61,265 nt of DNA from Microbacterium sp. 8M (GTDB taxonomy: Bacteria; Actinomycetota; Actinomycetes; Actinomycetales; Microbacteriaceae): assembly GCF_902506375.1 (NCBI RefSeq), contig NZ_LR733284.1:3620260-3681524 (forward strand), given 5' to 3'. The notes beneath the pieces were generated by a model. That model was not told where the DNA came from and made no database searches. It worked only from the letters and a program-made list of their open reading frames with translations. Position 1 is the first letter of the stretch. Each line of letters begins with the position of its first letter. Shown here one piece after another: positions 33,166 through 41,226 of this stretch. Made by a program: the position numbers and the translations under genes.

Positions 33166-33437
33166 CTCGGTCGTCCTCGAACGCCGGACACGACGACTCT
33201 TCACTGCGAGCCGGCTTCACGAAGTCGGCGAACTCCAAGCGATAGGCCTCCGCGTACCCTATGAGGATCACGCGAAAGGCGATGCCGCGCGAGCAGCGGG
33301 AGCCGCGCCCCCGCACCGCGGCGCCCTCCGGGTGCGTGCTGACCATGCCGCCATCCCATCGGCCGCGTATCCGACCACGGGAGCCCACTGCGTCGCTGCC
33401 CCGCCTCAACCCGGCCCATCCCGGAGCGCCCGCGGCG

Positions 33438-34319
33438 TCAGGGCGCGATGTTCTCCAGATCGGCGAGCAGCGACGGGTGGGTCGGCGTCCAGCCGAGCTC
33501 CTCGCGGGTGCGCCGGCTGGATGCGGGCTGGTCCGCGACGAAGATCGCGCCGAGGGGTCCGAACGTCTCGGGCGGCACAGACGCCACCGGCAGCTCGAGC
33601 CGCCGCCCGATCACCTCCACGATGTCGCGCACGCGGTCGCCTTCGTCGCCGACGGCGTGCCACGAGGTCCCGGCCGGCGCGCTCTCGAGCGCGAGACGGA
33701 ACAGCGACGCCGCATCGTCGGCGTGCACGGCGGGCCAGCGCTGGGCGCCGTCACCCGGATAGATCGCGGTGCCGTTGGTGCGGGCGATGTTCGTCAGGAT
33801 CCCGGCGAACCCGCCCGTGCCGTCCTTGTGAACGGTGCGGGGCAGACGGACCGCGGATGCCCGCACGCCCTGATCGGCGAGTCCGAGCACGGCGTTCACC
33901 GCGCGGCCACGCCCGCCGACCGGACCATCCAGGTTCAGGGGATCCGACTCCATGGCAGGGCGTCCCGGGACCGCCGGCGTCCCCGCGCAGGTGACGATGG
34001 GGCGGCCGCTGCCGACGAGCGCCGCGCCGAGGACCTCGAGGGCCGCGGCTTCCTCTGCCACGCTGGCCGCCACCGCCTCTGGACTGCTGAAGTCGTTGCG
34101 GAATGCGAGGTGGATGACGCCGTCCACCGCACCGGCCGCCGTGCGGAGGACGTCGTGGTCGCCGAGGTCACCACGGATCGACTCCGCGCCGATGGTGTGA
34201 AGCCGTTGCGCCGAGGCATCGGAGCGAGCGAGGGCGAGGACCTGATGATCGTGAGCGAGAAGCTCGGCCACCACGGCCGTTCCGATGAGGCCGGTACCGC
34301 CGGTGATGAATACACGCAT
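33438..34319 (-). CDS. NAD(P)-binding SDR-type epimerase/dehydratase
   Basis: A 293-residue extended (atypical) SDR. The Rossmann motif ITGGTGLIGTAVVAEL is at residues 5-20, followed by LALARSDASAQRL and VDGVIHLAF. The central YxxxK of typical SDRs is not obvious, as in the atypical sugar-epimerase-like group. GGGAG precedes the ATG. It is divergent from a TetR gene across a 86-bp spacer with TGTCA/TGACA dyads, so TetR probably represses it. The substrate is unknown. Confidence 0.88.
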   Translation of the reverse strand: MRVFITGGTGLIGTAVVAELLAHDHQVLALARSDASAQRLHTIGAESIRGDLGDHDVLRTAAGAVDGVIHLAFRNDFSSPEAVAASVAEEAAALEVLGAALVGSGRPIVTCAGTPAVPGRPAMESDPLNLDGPVGGRGRAVNAVLGLADQGVRASAVRLPRTVHKDGTGGFAGILTNIARTNGTAIYPGDGAQRWPAVHADDAASLFRLALESAPAGTSWHAVGDEGDRVRDIVEVIGRRLELPVASVPPETFGPLGAIFVADQPASSRRTREELGWTPTHPSLLADLENIAP

Positions 34320-34337
34320 GATGTCTCCCGAGAAGTC

Positions 34338-34354
34338 ATGTCAGATTGTGACAT
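34338..34354. promoter_or_regulatory. TetR operator in the SDR/TetR spacer
   Basis: ATGTCAGATTGTGACAT has perfect 6-nt arms around 5 nt, just upstream of the SDR gene. A related, less symmetric copy lies at 34374-34388 (TGACACAAGATGACA), before the TetR start. Both halves share TGACATCA. Confidence 0.7.
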
Positions 34355-34405
34355 CACTCACGATAGCAGGCGATGACACAAGATGACATCACTAGGATGG
34401 GATGC

Positions 34406-34963
34406 ATGGGTCGATGGGAGCCGGACGCCGCGGGACGGCTGCGCACGGCCGCATTGGAGCTCTTCGAGGAGGTCGGCTTCGACCAGGCGACGGTCGCGGA
34501 GATCTCCGAGCGGGCGGGCGTCACGTCGCGCACCTTCTTCCGCTACTTCGCCGATAAGCAGGAGGTCCTGTTCGCCGGATCGGAGAACCTCGGGATCGAG
34601 ATGGCCGCCGCCCTGACCGCCGCACCCGCCGACGCGTCCGCGCGACGGGCGCTCGACGCGGCGCTCGACCAGGCAGCCTCGCTCCTGACCTCGCGCGCGG
34701 ACTTCGCCCGTCGCCGTCACGCGGTGGTGAGCAGCAATCCCGCGCTGCGCGAGCGGGAGACGATGAAGATGGACCGCCTGACCGAGACGCTCGCAGCGGC
34801 CCTGCGGGACCGAGGGGTGGCCGATCCGCTCGCGATCATGACGGCGCACGTCGGGGTCGCCGCGTTCCGGGTCGCGTTCGACGCCTGGGCTCAGGATCCG
34901 GCGATCGACCTCCGCACCGCGATGGCCGCCAATCTCGCCGCGCTCTCCCCAGCCACCGGCTGA
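34406..34963 (+). CDS. TetR family transcriptional regulator
   Basis: A 185-residue TetR protein with HTH at residues 10-55: RLRTAALELFEEVGFDQATV, EISERAGVTSRTFFRYFADK and QEVLFAGSE. The start at 34406 is preferred over ATG codons at 34373 and 34397: the first overlaps the second operator half-site and the second overlaps TAGGAT (34393-34398), which can serve as the -10 seven nt before 34406. It is divergent from the SDR gene, its likely target along with itself. Confidence 0.9.
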   Translation: MGRWEPDAAGRLRTAALELFEEVGFDQATVAEISERAGVTSRTFFRYFADKQEVLFAGSENLGIEMAAALTAAPADASARRALDAALDQAASLLTSRADFARRRHAVVSSNPALRERETMKMDRLTETLAAALRDRGVADPLAIMTAHVGVAAFRVAFDAWAQDPAIDLRTAMAANLAALSPATG

Positions 34964-34988
34964 CGCGGTCGGAAGGCGGACCCCGGAC

Positions 34989-35006
34989 GCTGAGCCTGTC
35001 GAAGCG
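34989..35006. repeat. TGAGCCTGTCGAAGC element, also present inside ubiB
   Basis: GCTGAGCCTGTCGAAGCG differs by one base from 40223-40240, which lies within the UbiB-family gene. The complementary core CTTCGACAGGCTCAG occurs in each of the three tandem repeats just downstream, so this may be one arm of a dispersed palindromic element. Confidence 0.7.
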
Positions 35007-35013
35007 TCAGCCC

Positions 35014-35146
35014 GCTGGATCCGGACCCTTCGACAGGCTCAGGGACCGGACACGCACACCCGCTGGATCCCGACCCTCCGACAGGCTCAGGGACCGGACA
35101 CGCACACCCATGGATCCGGACCCTTCGACAGGCTCAGGGACCGGAT
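35014..35146. repeat. Three tandem ~48-bp repeats
   Basis: Copies start at TGGATCCGGACCC or a close variant at 35016, 35064 and 35111. Each carries CGACAGGCTCAGGGACCGGA; the last copy is cut short. They fill most of the 224-bp gap 34964-35187 between the TetR gene and a hypothetical gene. Confidence 0.85.
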
Positions 35147-35175
35147 ACGAAGGTCCGCGGAACCGTGATCGGACC

Positions 35176-35181
35176 TATCCT
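35176..35181 (+). promoter_or_regulatory. -10 element TATCCT, leaderless start
   Basis: TATCCT, 6 nt, then ATG at 35188, immediately after the 48-bp repeats. Confidence 0.55.
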
Positions 35182-35187
35182 GGCCGC

Positions 35188-35658
35188 ATGACCGAGAATC
35201 CGGATCCGCACGTCGTCGCGGACGGGCTGCTGCCGACGCCGTTCACGGCCGCTGAGATCCGCGACGCGCTCCGCGGCGGCGCCACGATCCGGATCCGCAC
35301 GGACGCGCCCGACAGCACGGTGGCGGAGCGGATCAATCGCTTCTCCGACGGCGACGAGGACGGCGCCACCCTGACCAGCCACCCCGCCGGCGATCCCGGC
35401 GCGGCCGGCGCGAAGCGCGTCACCTGGCGCGAGCTGCAGGCGCACGCCGCTTTCCCCGCCGAGCGCACGACGGTCGGATCCGACACGATCGAGCACCCGC
35501 TCGGGCGCCTGGAGTGCCGGCGCTACGACGTGCGCGACGACGACGGCGACACGGTGTTCTGGTTCGCGCTCGCGTACCCGGGGATGCCCGTGCGCTACGA
35601 GACGACCGACGAGACCGGCACCACCCGCACCACGGTGCTCGCGATCACGCGAGGCTGA
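35188..35658 (+). CDS. Hypothetical protein
   Basis: A 156-residue acidic protein I do not recognise. It has a short helical region near the N-terminus (FTAAEIRDALRGGATIRIRT) and a beta-rich C-terminal half (LGRLECRRYDVRDDDGDTV, VFWFALAYPGMPVRYETTD), suggesting a single compact domain. No signal peptide or membrane segment is visible. The leaderless promoter supports it being expressed. It is convergent with the ArsR-like gene. Confidence 0.75.
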   Translation: MTENPDPHVVADGLLPTPFTAAEIRDALRGGATIRIRTDAPDSTVAERINRFSDGDEDGATLTSHPAGDPGAAGAKRVTWRELQAHAAFPAERTTVGSDTIEHPLGRLECRRYDVRDDDGDTVFWFALAYPGMPVRYETTDETGTTRTTVLAITRG

Positions 35659-35678
35659 CCGCGACCGGACCCCCGAGC

Positions 35679-36011
35679 TCAGGACGCCTCGGGCGAAGCC
35701 GGCGAGCTCAGCACGGCGTCGAGCAGCCCGGGGAACCTCGCATCGAGGTCGTCCCGGCGCAGCGTGAGGATGCGCCGGCGTCCGTTCGGCTCATTCCGGA
35801 TGACGCCCGCCTCGCGCAGCACCTTCATGAAGTGCGACTTGGTCGACTTCGGCAGATTCGGATCCGTCGCGTGGCACGCCGCCATGTCGAGGGGGCCGTC
35901 GACGAGCTGGCGCGCGATGGCCAGGCGCTCCGGATCGCTCAGCGCGAAGAGCACCGCGGTGAGCTCGATCTCCGAGCGCTCCGGATGCGGGAGGTCGACG
36001 GCGCCTGGCAT
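35679..36011 (-). CDS. ArsR-like winged-helix transcriptional regulator
   Basis: A 110-residue regulator: LFALSDPERLAIARQLVDGP, a recognition part LPKSTKSHFMKVLREAGVI and the wing RNEPNGRRRILTLRRDDL. No metal-binding cysteine pair is present. The ATG at 36011 is chosen because TATTAT (36018-36023 on the minus strand) lies exactly 6 nt upstream, giving a leaderless message. A longer start (at 36032) would overlap the operator. It is divergent from an MFS transporter with two near-identical dyads in the spacer and probably represses both genes. Confidence 0.85.
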   Translation of the reverse strand: MPGAVDLPHPERSEIELTAVLFALSDPERLAIARQLVDGPLDMAACHATDPNLPKSTKSHFMKVLREAGVIRNEPNGRRRILTLRRDDLDARFPGLLDAVLSSPASPEAS

Positions 36012-36012
36012 G

Positions 36013-36030
36013 GTTCGATAATAGTTGAAC
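36013..36030. promoter_or_regulatory. Operator 1 of the ArsR/MFS pair
   Basis: GTTCGATAATAGTTGAAC, arms GTTC/GAAC, overlapping the regulator's -10 TATTAT. It shares GTTCGATAAT with operator 2 at 36061. Confidence 0.7.
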
Positions 36031-36060
36031 ATTTGGCGCGAGGCGAGTAGCGTGCAGACC

Positions 36061-36078
36061 GTTCGATAATTCTCGAAC
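36061..36078. promoter_or_regulatory. Operator 2 of the ArsR/MFS pair
   Basis: GTTCGATAATTCTCGAAC has 6-nt perfect arms (GTTCGA/TCGAAC). It sits 16 bp upstream of the MFS ATG and just before its GAGGAG ribosome site, so bound repressor would block the MFS transcript. Confidence 0.72.
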
Positions 36079-36093
36079 GGATGAGGAGCACCC

Positions 36094-37323
36094 ATGACCA
36101 CCCAGCCGATCGCGACCCCGCGGATCCCGGGGCCCGCTGCTCTGTCCGTGCGCTCCCCGCGCACCCGCTTCGGCTTCGTCCTCGCGATCGTCGCCCAGAT
36201 CCTGATGATGGCGGGCGCGAGCGCCCCGTCGCCCTTCTACCCCGTGCTCGCGCAGCGCCTCGGGTTCGACGCCATCGTCATCACGGCCGTGTTCGCGGTG
36301 TACGCAGGCGCCCTGCTGCTCACGCTGCTCACGGCGGGCTCGCTCTCCGACCACGTCGGGCGGCGCCCGGTCATCGCCGCCGGTCTCACCCTTCTGGCCG
36401 TCAGCATGCTGCTGTTCGGGAACGCCGGATCCGTGCTGCTGCTCGTGCTCGCGAGGATCCTGCAGGGCATCGCCAGCGGACTGCTCATCGCGGCGTTCTC
36501 GGCGACGGTGCTCGACCTCGCCCCGCCGGCGCGTCCCGGCGCGGCCTCGCTCTGGAACGCGCTGAGCCCCGGGATCGGCCTTGCGGCCGGCGCCCTGATC
36601 GCCGCGCTCGCGCTGGATGCGACGCCCGAGGCGCTGCCCGACGTGTTCGTTCCCCTCGCCGCGGTGTACGTCGCGCTCGCCGCCCTCATGTTCGTCGCAC
36701 CGGAGACCGCGCCGCGGCTGCCCGGCGCCTGGGCGTCACTGCAGTTCCGCCTGTCCGTGCCGTCGGGCATCCGCGCCGAGTTCTGGCGGGCCGCACCGGC
36801 GGTCGTCGCCGGCTGGGCGACCGGCGGGCTGTTCCTGTCCCTCGGGGCGAACATCGTCCACGGCGAACTGGGCGGCACGGCGCACCTCTGGCAGGGCCTC
36901 GCGGTCGCCCTCCTCGCCGGAGTCGGGGCGGTCACCGCCTTCGCGATCCGGCGCCGGCCTGCACGCACGATCGTGATCTTCGGCACTGCCGCGCTCGCCG
37001 TCGGCACCGCGCTCTCGCTGCTCGCTCTCGCGATGGGCTCGCTGGCGGCGTACCTCGTGGCCTCGGCCGTGACCGGCATGGGGTTCGGCACCGCGTTCTT
37101 CGGCGTCGTCGGATCCCTCGCGCCGCGGATCCCGGCGACCCAGCGCGCCGATGCCTTCGCAGTGCTGTACCTGCTCGCGTATCTCGCCTTCGGGGTGCCC
37201 GCGGTCGTCGCCGGCGTGCTCGTCGCGCAGGTCGGGCTGGGCGCCGTCTGCGTCGGCTACGGGGTCGTCGTCATCGCCCTGTCGGTGATCGCCCTGGTGC
37301 TGCGCGTCCGCCGCTCCGCCTGA
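36094..37323 (+). CDS. MFS transporter, 12-TMS type
   Basis: A 409-residue major facilitator protein with about 12 hydrophobic segments. Motif A is GSLSDHVGRRPV after the second helix, and a R-x-x-x-G motif-B-like LARILQGIASGLL lies in helix 4. Substrate unknown; the repressor-transporter layout favours drug or metabolite efflux. GAGGAG precedes the ATG. A 34-bp perfect palindrome (37314-37347) covers its stop codon. Confidence 0.9.
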   Translation: MTTQPIATPRIPGPAALSVRSPRTRFGFVLAIVAQILMMAGASAPSPFYPVLAQRLGFDAIVITAVFAVYAGALLLTLLTAGSLSDHVGRRPVIAAGLTLLAVSMLLFGNAGSVLLLVLARILQGIASGLLIAAFSATVLDLAPPARPGAASLWNALSPGIGLAAGALIAALALDATPEALPDVFVPLAAVYVALAALMFVAPETAPRLPGAWASLQFRLSVPSGIRAEFWRAAPAVVAGWATGGLFLSLGANIVHGELGGTAHLWQGLAVALLAGVGAVTAFAIRRRPARTIVIFGTAALAVGTALSLLALAMGSLAAYLVASAVTGMGFGTAFFGVVGSLAPRIPATQRADAFAVLYLLAYLAFGVPAVVAGVLVAQVGLGAVCVGYGVVVIALSVIALVLRVRRSA

Positions 37324-37347
37324 CCGCGGCGCCGCGGTCAGGCGGAG
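37314..37347. terminator. 34-bp perfect palindrome spanning the MFS stop codon
   Basis: Arms at 37314-37330 (starting CTCCGCCTGACC) and 37331-37347 are exact complements with no spacer. The last two codons and the TGA lie in the left arm. As RNA it would form a very stable GC-rich hairpin, so it is a candidate terminator; no T-run follows. Confidence 0.75.
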
Positions 37348-37518
37348 GCGGGCCGCTCGCATCGGCTGTCTCCCGCGGTCCTCATCGGGTACGGCCGCGG
37401 TCCGCATCGGGCACGGCCGCGCGGCACGTCACGCGCTGTTCACCCGGCCGCAACCCTCCGTCCGCCTCGGCTCGCCAGGCTCGGGGAGACTCCTGTCCCC
37501 CGCCCCCTGGAGACTCCC

Positions 37519-39351
37519 GTGCCCCTGCTCCGCTCGCGTCGCACGCTCGCCGTCGCGCTCGCCTCCTTCCTGACCCTCGGCGGATCCGTCCTCGCCGCCG
37601 CCCCCGCCTCCGCCGCCGACGCCCCGACCGACGTCAAGGACGCCTCCTGCACGGTCGGCGACCCCCGCGATCTGTGCGCGCCGGTCGGCGAACTGCTCGA
37701 TGTGCGCATCGGCGACGTGCACCCCACCCAGCCCTCGCTCGGCTACGACGAGGTCTACTACAAGCTCGGCCGCTACGACACCGCCCTGTCGAAGGACGCG
37801 ATCAACAAGAAGTTCGCCGACTGGTGCGAGGCGAACGGCCAGCAGGACGCGGCGAGCGCGCAGCCCGACGCGACACTCACGGATCCCTCCACCTTCGCCT
37901 GCACGGTGCCGGTCGGCAGCGAGACCCCCGACACGATCGCCCCGATGAAGACCGTCGTGATCGGGCCGCAGGGGGTGCTCTACCTCACCGACGGACACCA
38001 CACGCTGACGTCCTTCCTCGAGGACAGCGGCCCCGACGTGCACGTCCGGCTGCGCGTGCTGGGCAACCTGTCCGGCCTGTCGGACGCGGACTTCTGGGCG
38101 GCGATGCAGGCGAACAAGTGGACCTGGCTTCGCGACGTGAACGGCGACGCGATCACGCCGGCCCAGCTGCCCGCGAACGTCGGTCTCGCCAACTTCGAGG
38201 ACGACCGCTTCCGCAGCATCCTCTACTTCGCTCGCGACATCGGCTACTCGGCCGACGGAGCAGTGCCGTTCCAGGAGTTCTACTGGGGCACCTGGCTGCG
38301 CACCCGCCCCGACATCCCCGTCGCCGCCTGGAATCAGGACGACTGGGCCGGATCCCTCGCTCTCGTGAAGCAGCTCACTCAGGCCCAGGTCGCGCTCGGC
38401 GCCGGCGCGGTCGTCGACCCGCAGTCCGGATACACCGCCGGCGACCTCAGCGTGCTGAGCGCCTGGAATGACGGGAAGGCCGAGAGCAAGGGCGAGTGGG
38501 CGAAGCTGGCCAAGCCCTACACCGACGCCAAGCCGGGCAAGCTCGCATACATGACGGAGTACCGTCTGCGCCACGTGGCGCCCGCGCCGACGGCCCCGGC
38601 CGCCCCCGCCGCACCGGCCGTGTCCGTCGGCGGCGCCTCTCCGGCCGGCGCGCATGTGGCGCTCACCTGGACGGCGCCGGCCGACGGGGGATCGGCGATC
38701 ACCGGCTACACCGTGTCGCTCGGCGCCGGGCGGGCCGCCGAGGTGGATGCCCGCAGCACGTCGTTCACGTTCGACGGCGTCGCCCCCGGCACGTACGCGG
38801 CGACCGTCACCGCGCACAACGCCGTCGGTTCCACGGCGTCCGCCGCCGCCTCCGTCGTGGTCGCCGACCCCGCCGCCGTGCGGGGTGCGGTGACGATCTC
38901 GGGCGACCTGCGCGCGGGCGGCGCCGTCACCGTCTCGGCGTCCGGCCTCGCCGCCGACGCCTCGGGCTTCATCGTCGAGGTGCACTCCACCCCGGTGTCG
39001 CTCGGCACCGCGGGCACCGACGCCGCGGGCGCGTTCGCACTCCAGGGCACCCTGCCGGCGACGCTCCCCGCAGGCACCCACACCGTCACCGTCTCGTTCG
39101 GCGGCACCACGGTCGCCTCCACCGAGTTCACGGTCGCGCCGTCGGGCACCGGCGGCAGCGCTCCGGGGTCGGGAGCCGGCGACTCCGGTTCCGGCGGCAC
39201 GGGGTCCGGCGCTTCGGGGGCGGGGTCGGCAGCGGCCGGCTCGCTGGCGACCACCGGATCCGCGGCGCCGCTCGGGCTGGGCGCCGCAGGCGTCGTCGCG
39301 CTCGCCGCGGGCGCGCTGCTGCTGGCGCGCCGCCGTCGCGCGGGCGTCTGA
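37519..39351 (+). CDS. Secreted, LAXTG-anchored ParB-like nuclease domain protein
   Basis: A 610-residue exported protein. Residues 1-33 form a Sec signal peptide ending in APASA. Residues about 40-330 resemble the putative ParB-like nuclease family ParBc_2 (VRIGDVHPTQPSLGYDEVYYK-type opening and LYLTDGHHTLTSF core). A fibronectin type III-like domain follows (about 355-440), then a beta-sandwich domain and a Gly/Ser-rich linker. The C-terminus has LATTG, a hydrophobic helix and RRRRAG: a sortase signal of the actinobacterial LAXTG (class E) type, so it should be fixed to the cell wall. The start is GTG with GGAG upstream. Nuclease activity is only inferred from the fold. Confidence 0.88.
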   Translation: MPLLRSRRTLAVALASFLTLGGSVLAAAPASAADAPTDVKDASCTVGDPRDLCAPVGELLDVRIGDVHPTQPSLGYDEVYYKLGRYDTALSKDAINKKFADWCEANGQQDAASAQPDATLTDPSTFACTVPVGSETPDTIAPMKTVVIGPQGVLYLTDGHHTLTSFLEDSGPDVHVRLRVLGNLSGLSDADFWAAMQANKWTWLRDVNGDAITPAQLPANVGLANFEDDRFRSILYFARDIGYSADGAVPFQEFYWGTWLRTRPDIPVAAWNQDDWAGSLALVKQLTQAQVALGAGAVVDPQSGYTAGDLSVLSAWNDGKAESKGEWAKLAKPYTDAKPGKLAYMTEYRLRHVAPAPTAPAAPAAPAVSVGGASPAGAHVALTWTAPADGGSAITGYTVSLGAGRAAEVDARSTSFTFDGVAPGTYAATVTAHNAVGSTASAAASVVVADPAAVRGAVTISGDLRAGGAVTVSASGLAADASGFIVEVHSTPVSLGTAGTDAAGAFALQGTLPATLPAGTHTVTVSFGGTTVASTEFTVAPSGTGGSAPGSGAGDSGSGGTGSGASGAGSAAAGSLATTGSAAPLGLGAAGVVALAAGALLLARRRRAGV

Positions 39352-39362
39352 CGCGCACTCGC

Positions 39363-39404
39363 ACGAAGGGCGCGGGGCCGGGGATCCGGTCGTGCGCCCT
39401 TCGT
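39363..39404. terminator. Terminator-like hairpin after the LAXTG protein gene
   Basis: ACGAAGGGCGC (39363-39373) and GCGCCCTTCGT (39394-39404) are perfect 11-nt arms around 20 nt, 11 bp after the stop and before the convergent UbiB-family gene ends. Confidence 0.65.
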
Positions 39405-39432
39405 CGTCGCGGCGGGCGGTCTCGGCGGGCGC

Positions 39433-41226
39433 CTAACGCGGTCCGCGCCGGGACAGTCCCGCGAACAGCGCGTGCAGCAGCGGCAGCGCCGAGACGCTCA
39501 TCAGCACGATGCCGAGCGCGGGCGCCGGCGCGAGCACGAGCGCCCCGCCGATGAGCAGCGCGGCGAACAGCAGCGCCGAGACGCCGCGCCGGATGAGGCC
39601 GTCGATGCGGTCCAGCCGGCGCTCGATGCGCGAGGTGTCGAACGCGACGGATCCGTCGTCGACGCGCGTGATGAGCTCGTCGATCCGCCTCGGCAGCCGC
39701 CACAGGATGCCGGCGTTCGCGACGGTCTGTGCTGCGAAGTCCTGCACGATGTTGCCGCTCTCGTCGGCGAGCAGGCGGGTCGCGTAAGGCTCGATCGATT
39801 CCCAGATGTTGAACTGCGGATCCAGTCCGCTGCACATCCCGGAGGTGAGCGACACCGCCCGGATCAGCAGCAGCAGCCCTTCCGGGAGCTGCACCGGCAG
39901 CGCGCGCATCGTGTCGCCGAACTCGACGGCGAAGCTCTGGAACTCGCGCGGATCCACGTCGCGCAGCTCGGCGAAGCCCATCCCGCCGAAGCGGGCGAAC
40001 AGGGCGGAGAGGGCGCGCTCGAGCTCGCGGTTCTCCGCCGACGGCATCAGCACGCCGATCTCCTGTGCGGCCGCGACCATGCCCTTCCCGTCGCGCGAGG
40101 CGGCGGCGATGAACAGCGTGCGCAGCCCGTGCCGGATCCCCTCGGGCACCTCCGCCATCATCCCGAAGTCGATGAAGGTGAGCCGCCACGCGGGATGGTC
40201 CTTCGCGGGCGGGCTGCCGGTCGCTGAGCCCGTCGAAGCGCCCGGCATCCCGAGCCCTCCGGCCCGGTGCGGGGTCACGAAGATGTTGCCGGGATGCGGA
40301 TCCGCATGCACGAAGCCGTGCGTGAACACCTGGTCGAACATGACCTCGGCGAACACGCGCGCGACCTCGGCCGGGTCGATGCCCGCCGCACGCAGGGCAT
40401 CGACGTCGTTGATCTTGATCGCGGTGACGTCCGAGAGGGTGAGCACGCGACGCGTGGTGCGCTCCCAGGCGACGAGCGGGGCGTCCACCCGGGGGTCGTC
40501 GGCGAACGCCTCGGCGAACCGCTCCGCCGCCGCGGCCTCGTGGATGTAGTCGATCTCCTCGAGGCTCGTCTGGGCGAACTCCGCCACGAGCGCCGGAGCG
40601 TTCACGCGATCGGCGATGAACCGGATCCGCCGCAACCAGCCGGCGACGCGGCGGAGCGCGGCGAGATCGGTGGCGACCACCTGATCGATGCCCGGGCGCT
40701 GCACCTTGACGACGACCTCGGCGAACCCGGTGTCAGCCGCGTCCTGCGCAGAGAGCCGGGCGCGATGCGCCTGCCCCAGCGATGCCGCGGCGAGCGGGGT
40801 CTCCTCGAACCACGCGAACGCGCGCTCGAGGGGCACGCCGAGCTCGGCTTCGGCGAGCGCGCGGATCCGGTCCACGGGCACGGCCGGCACCTCGTCCTGC
40901 AGACCGGCGAGCTCGGTGGTGATCTCGGGCGGCAGCACGTCGAGGCGCGAGGAAAGGAACTGGCCGACCTTGATCATCAGTCCGCCCAGCTGCACGGCGA
41001 GCACGTGGAACCGCTGCGCGAGCGTGCGCATCCGCCGCTCGCGGCTGCTCTCGGCGACACGAGCCAGACCGATCCGCGGCAGGGCGATCTCGAACCACCA
41101 CAACTGCGCGAGCACGCGCGCGGCGAAGCCCAGGATCCGCCGGTACCGCGCGCGCAGCGGCGCGCTCTGGCCCTCCGCCCCGGCAGTGCGCAGCGACGGC
41201 GAGCCCGGACTCCGATCAACGACCAT
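39433..41226 (-). CDS. ABC1/UbiB family atypical kinase
   Basis: A 597-residue membrane-associated protein of the UbiB/ADCK group of atypical kinases, linked to isoprenoid-lipid metabolism. The signature KxGQ appears as LMIKVGQFLSSR, the Ala-rich loop as AAASLGQAHRA, the catalytic part as HADPHPGNIFV and the metal-binding part as LTFIDFGMM. A C-terminal pair of hydrophobic segments ends the protein. Between HPGNIFV and LTFIDFG an extra stretch of about 25 residues is encoded by DNA containing a dispersed repeat (40223-40240). The gene overlaps the end of the DUF3995 gene by 11 bp as the third gene of an operon starting with PadR. The target of phosphorylation, if any, is unknown. Confidence 0.92.
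   Translation of the reverse strand: MVVDRSPGSPSLRTAGAEGQSAPLRARYRRILGFAARVLAQLWWFEIALPRIGLARVAESSRERRMRTLAQRFHVLAVQLGGLMIKVGQFLSSRLDVLPPEITTELAGLQDEVPAVPVDRIRALAEAELGVPLERAFAWFEETPLAAASLGQAHRARLSAQDAADTGFAEVVVKVQRPGIDQVVATDLAALRRVAGWLRRIRFIADRVNAPALVAEFAQTSLEEIDYIHEAAAAERFAEAFADDPRVDAPLVAWERTTRRVLTLSDVTAIKINDVDALRAAGIDPAEVARVFAEVMFDQVFTHGFVHADPHPGNIFVTPHRAGGLGMPGASTGSATGSPPAKDHPAWRLTFIDFGMMAEVPEGIRHGLRTLFIAAASRDGKGMVAAAQEIGVLMPSAENRELERALSALFARFGGMGFAELRDVDPREFQSFAVEFGDTMRALPVQLPEGLLLLIRAVSLTSGMCSGLDPQFNIWESIEPYATRLLADESGNIVQDFAAQTVANAGILWRLPRRIDELITRVDDGSVAFDTSRIERRLDRIDGLIRRGVSALLFAALLIGGALVLAPAPALGIVLMSVSALPLLHALFAGLSRRGPR
40223..40240. repeat. Dispersed repeat copy inside the UbiB-family gene
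   Basis: GCTGAGCCCGTCGAAGCG differs by one base from the intergenic copy at 34989-35006. It encodes part of an extra loop (GASTGSAT) in the kinase active-site region without breaking the frame. Confidence 0.7.

Noticed and set aside
26000..33400. Insertion sequence or integrase driving the island
   Set aside because: No transposase, integrase, tRNA junction or flanking direct repeat was found by eye, so the island claim rests on composition and content only.
33071..33409. 112-codon minus-strand frame after the VOC operon
   Set aside because: No ribosome site or leaderless promoter; it covers the terminator hairpin and has no recognisable pattern.
37429..39081. 550-codon minus-strand frame opposite the LAXTG protein
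   Set aside because: Gly/Arg/Val-rich shadow; the plus strand has a signal peptide, domains and a sortase signal.
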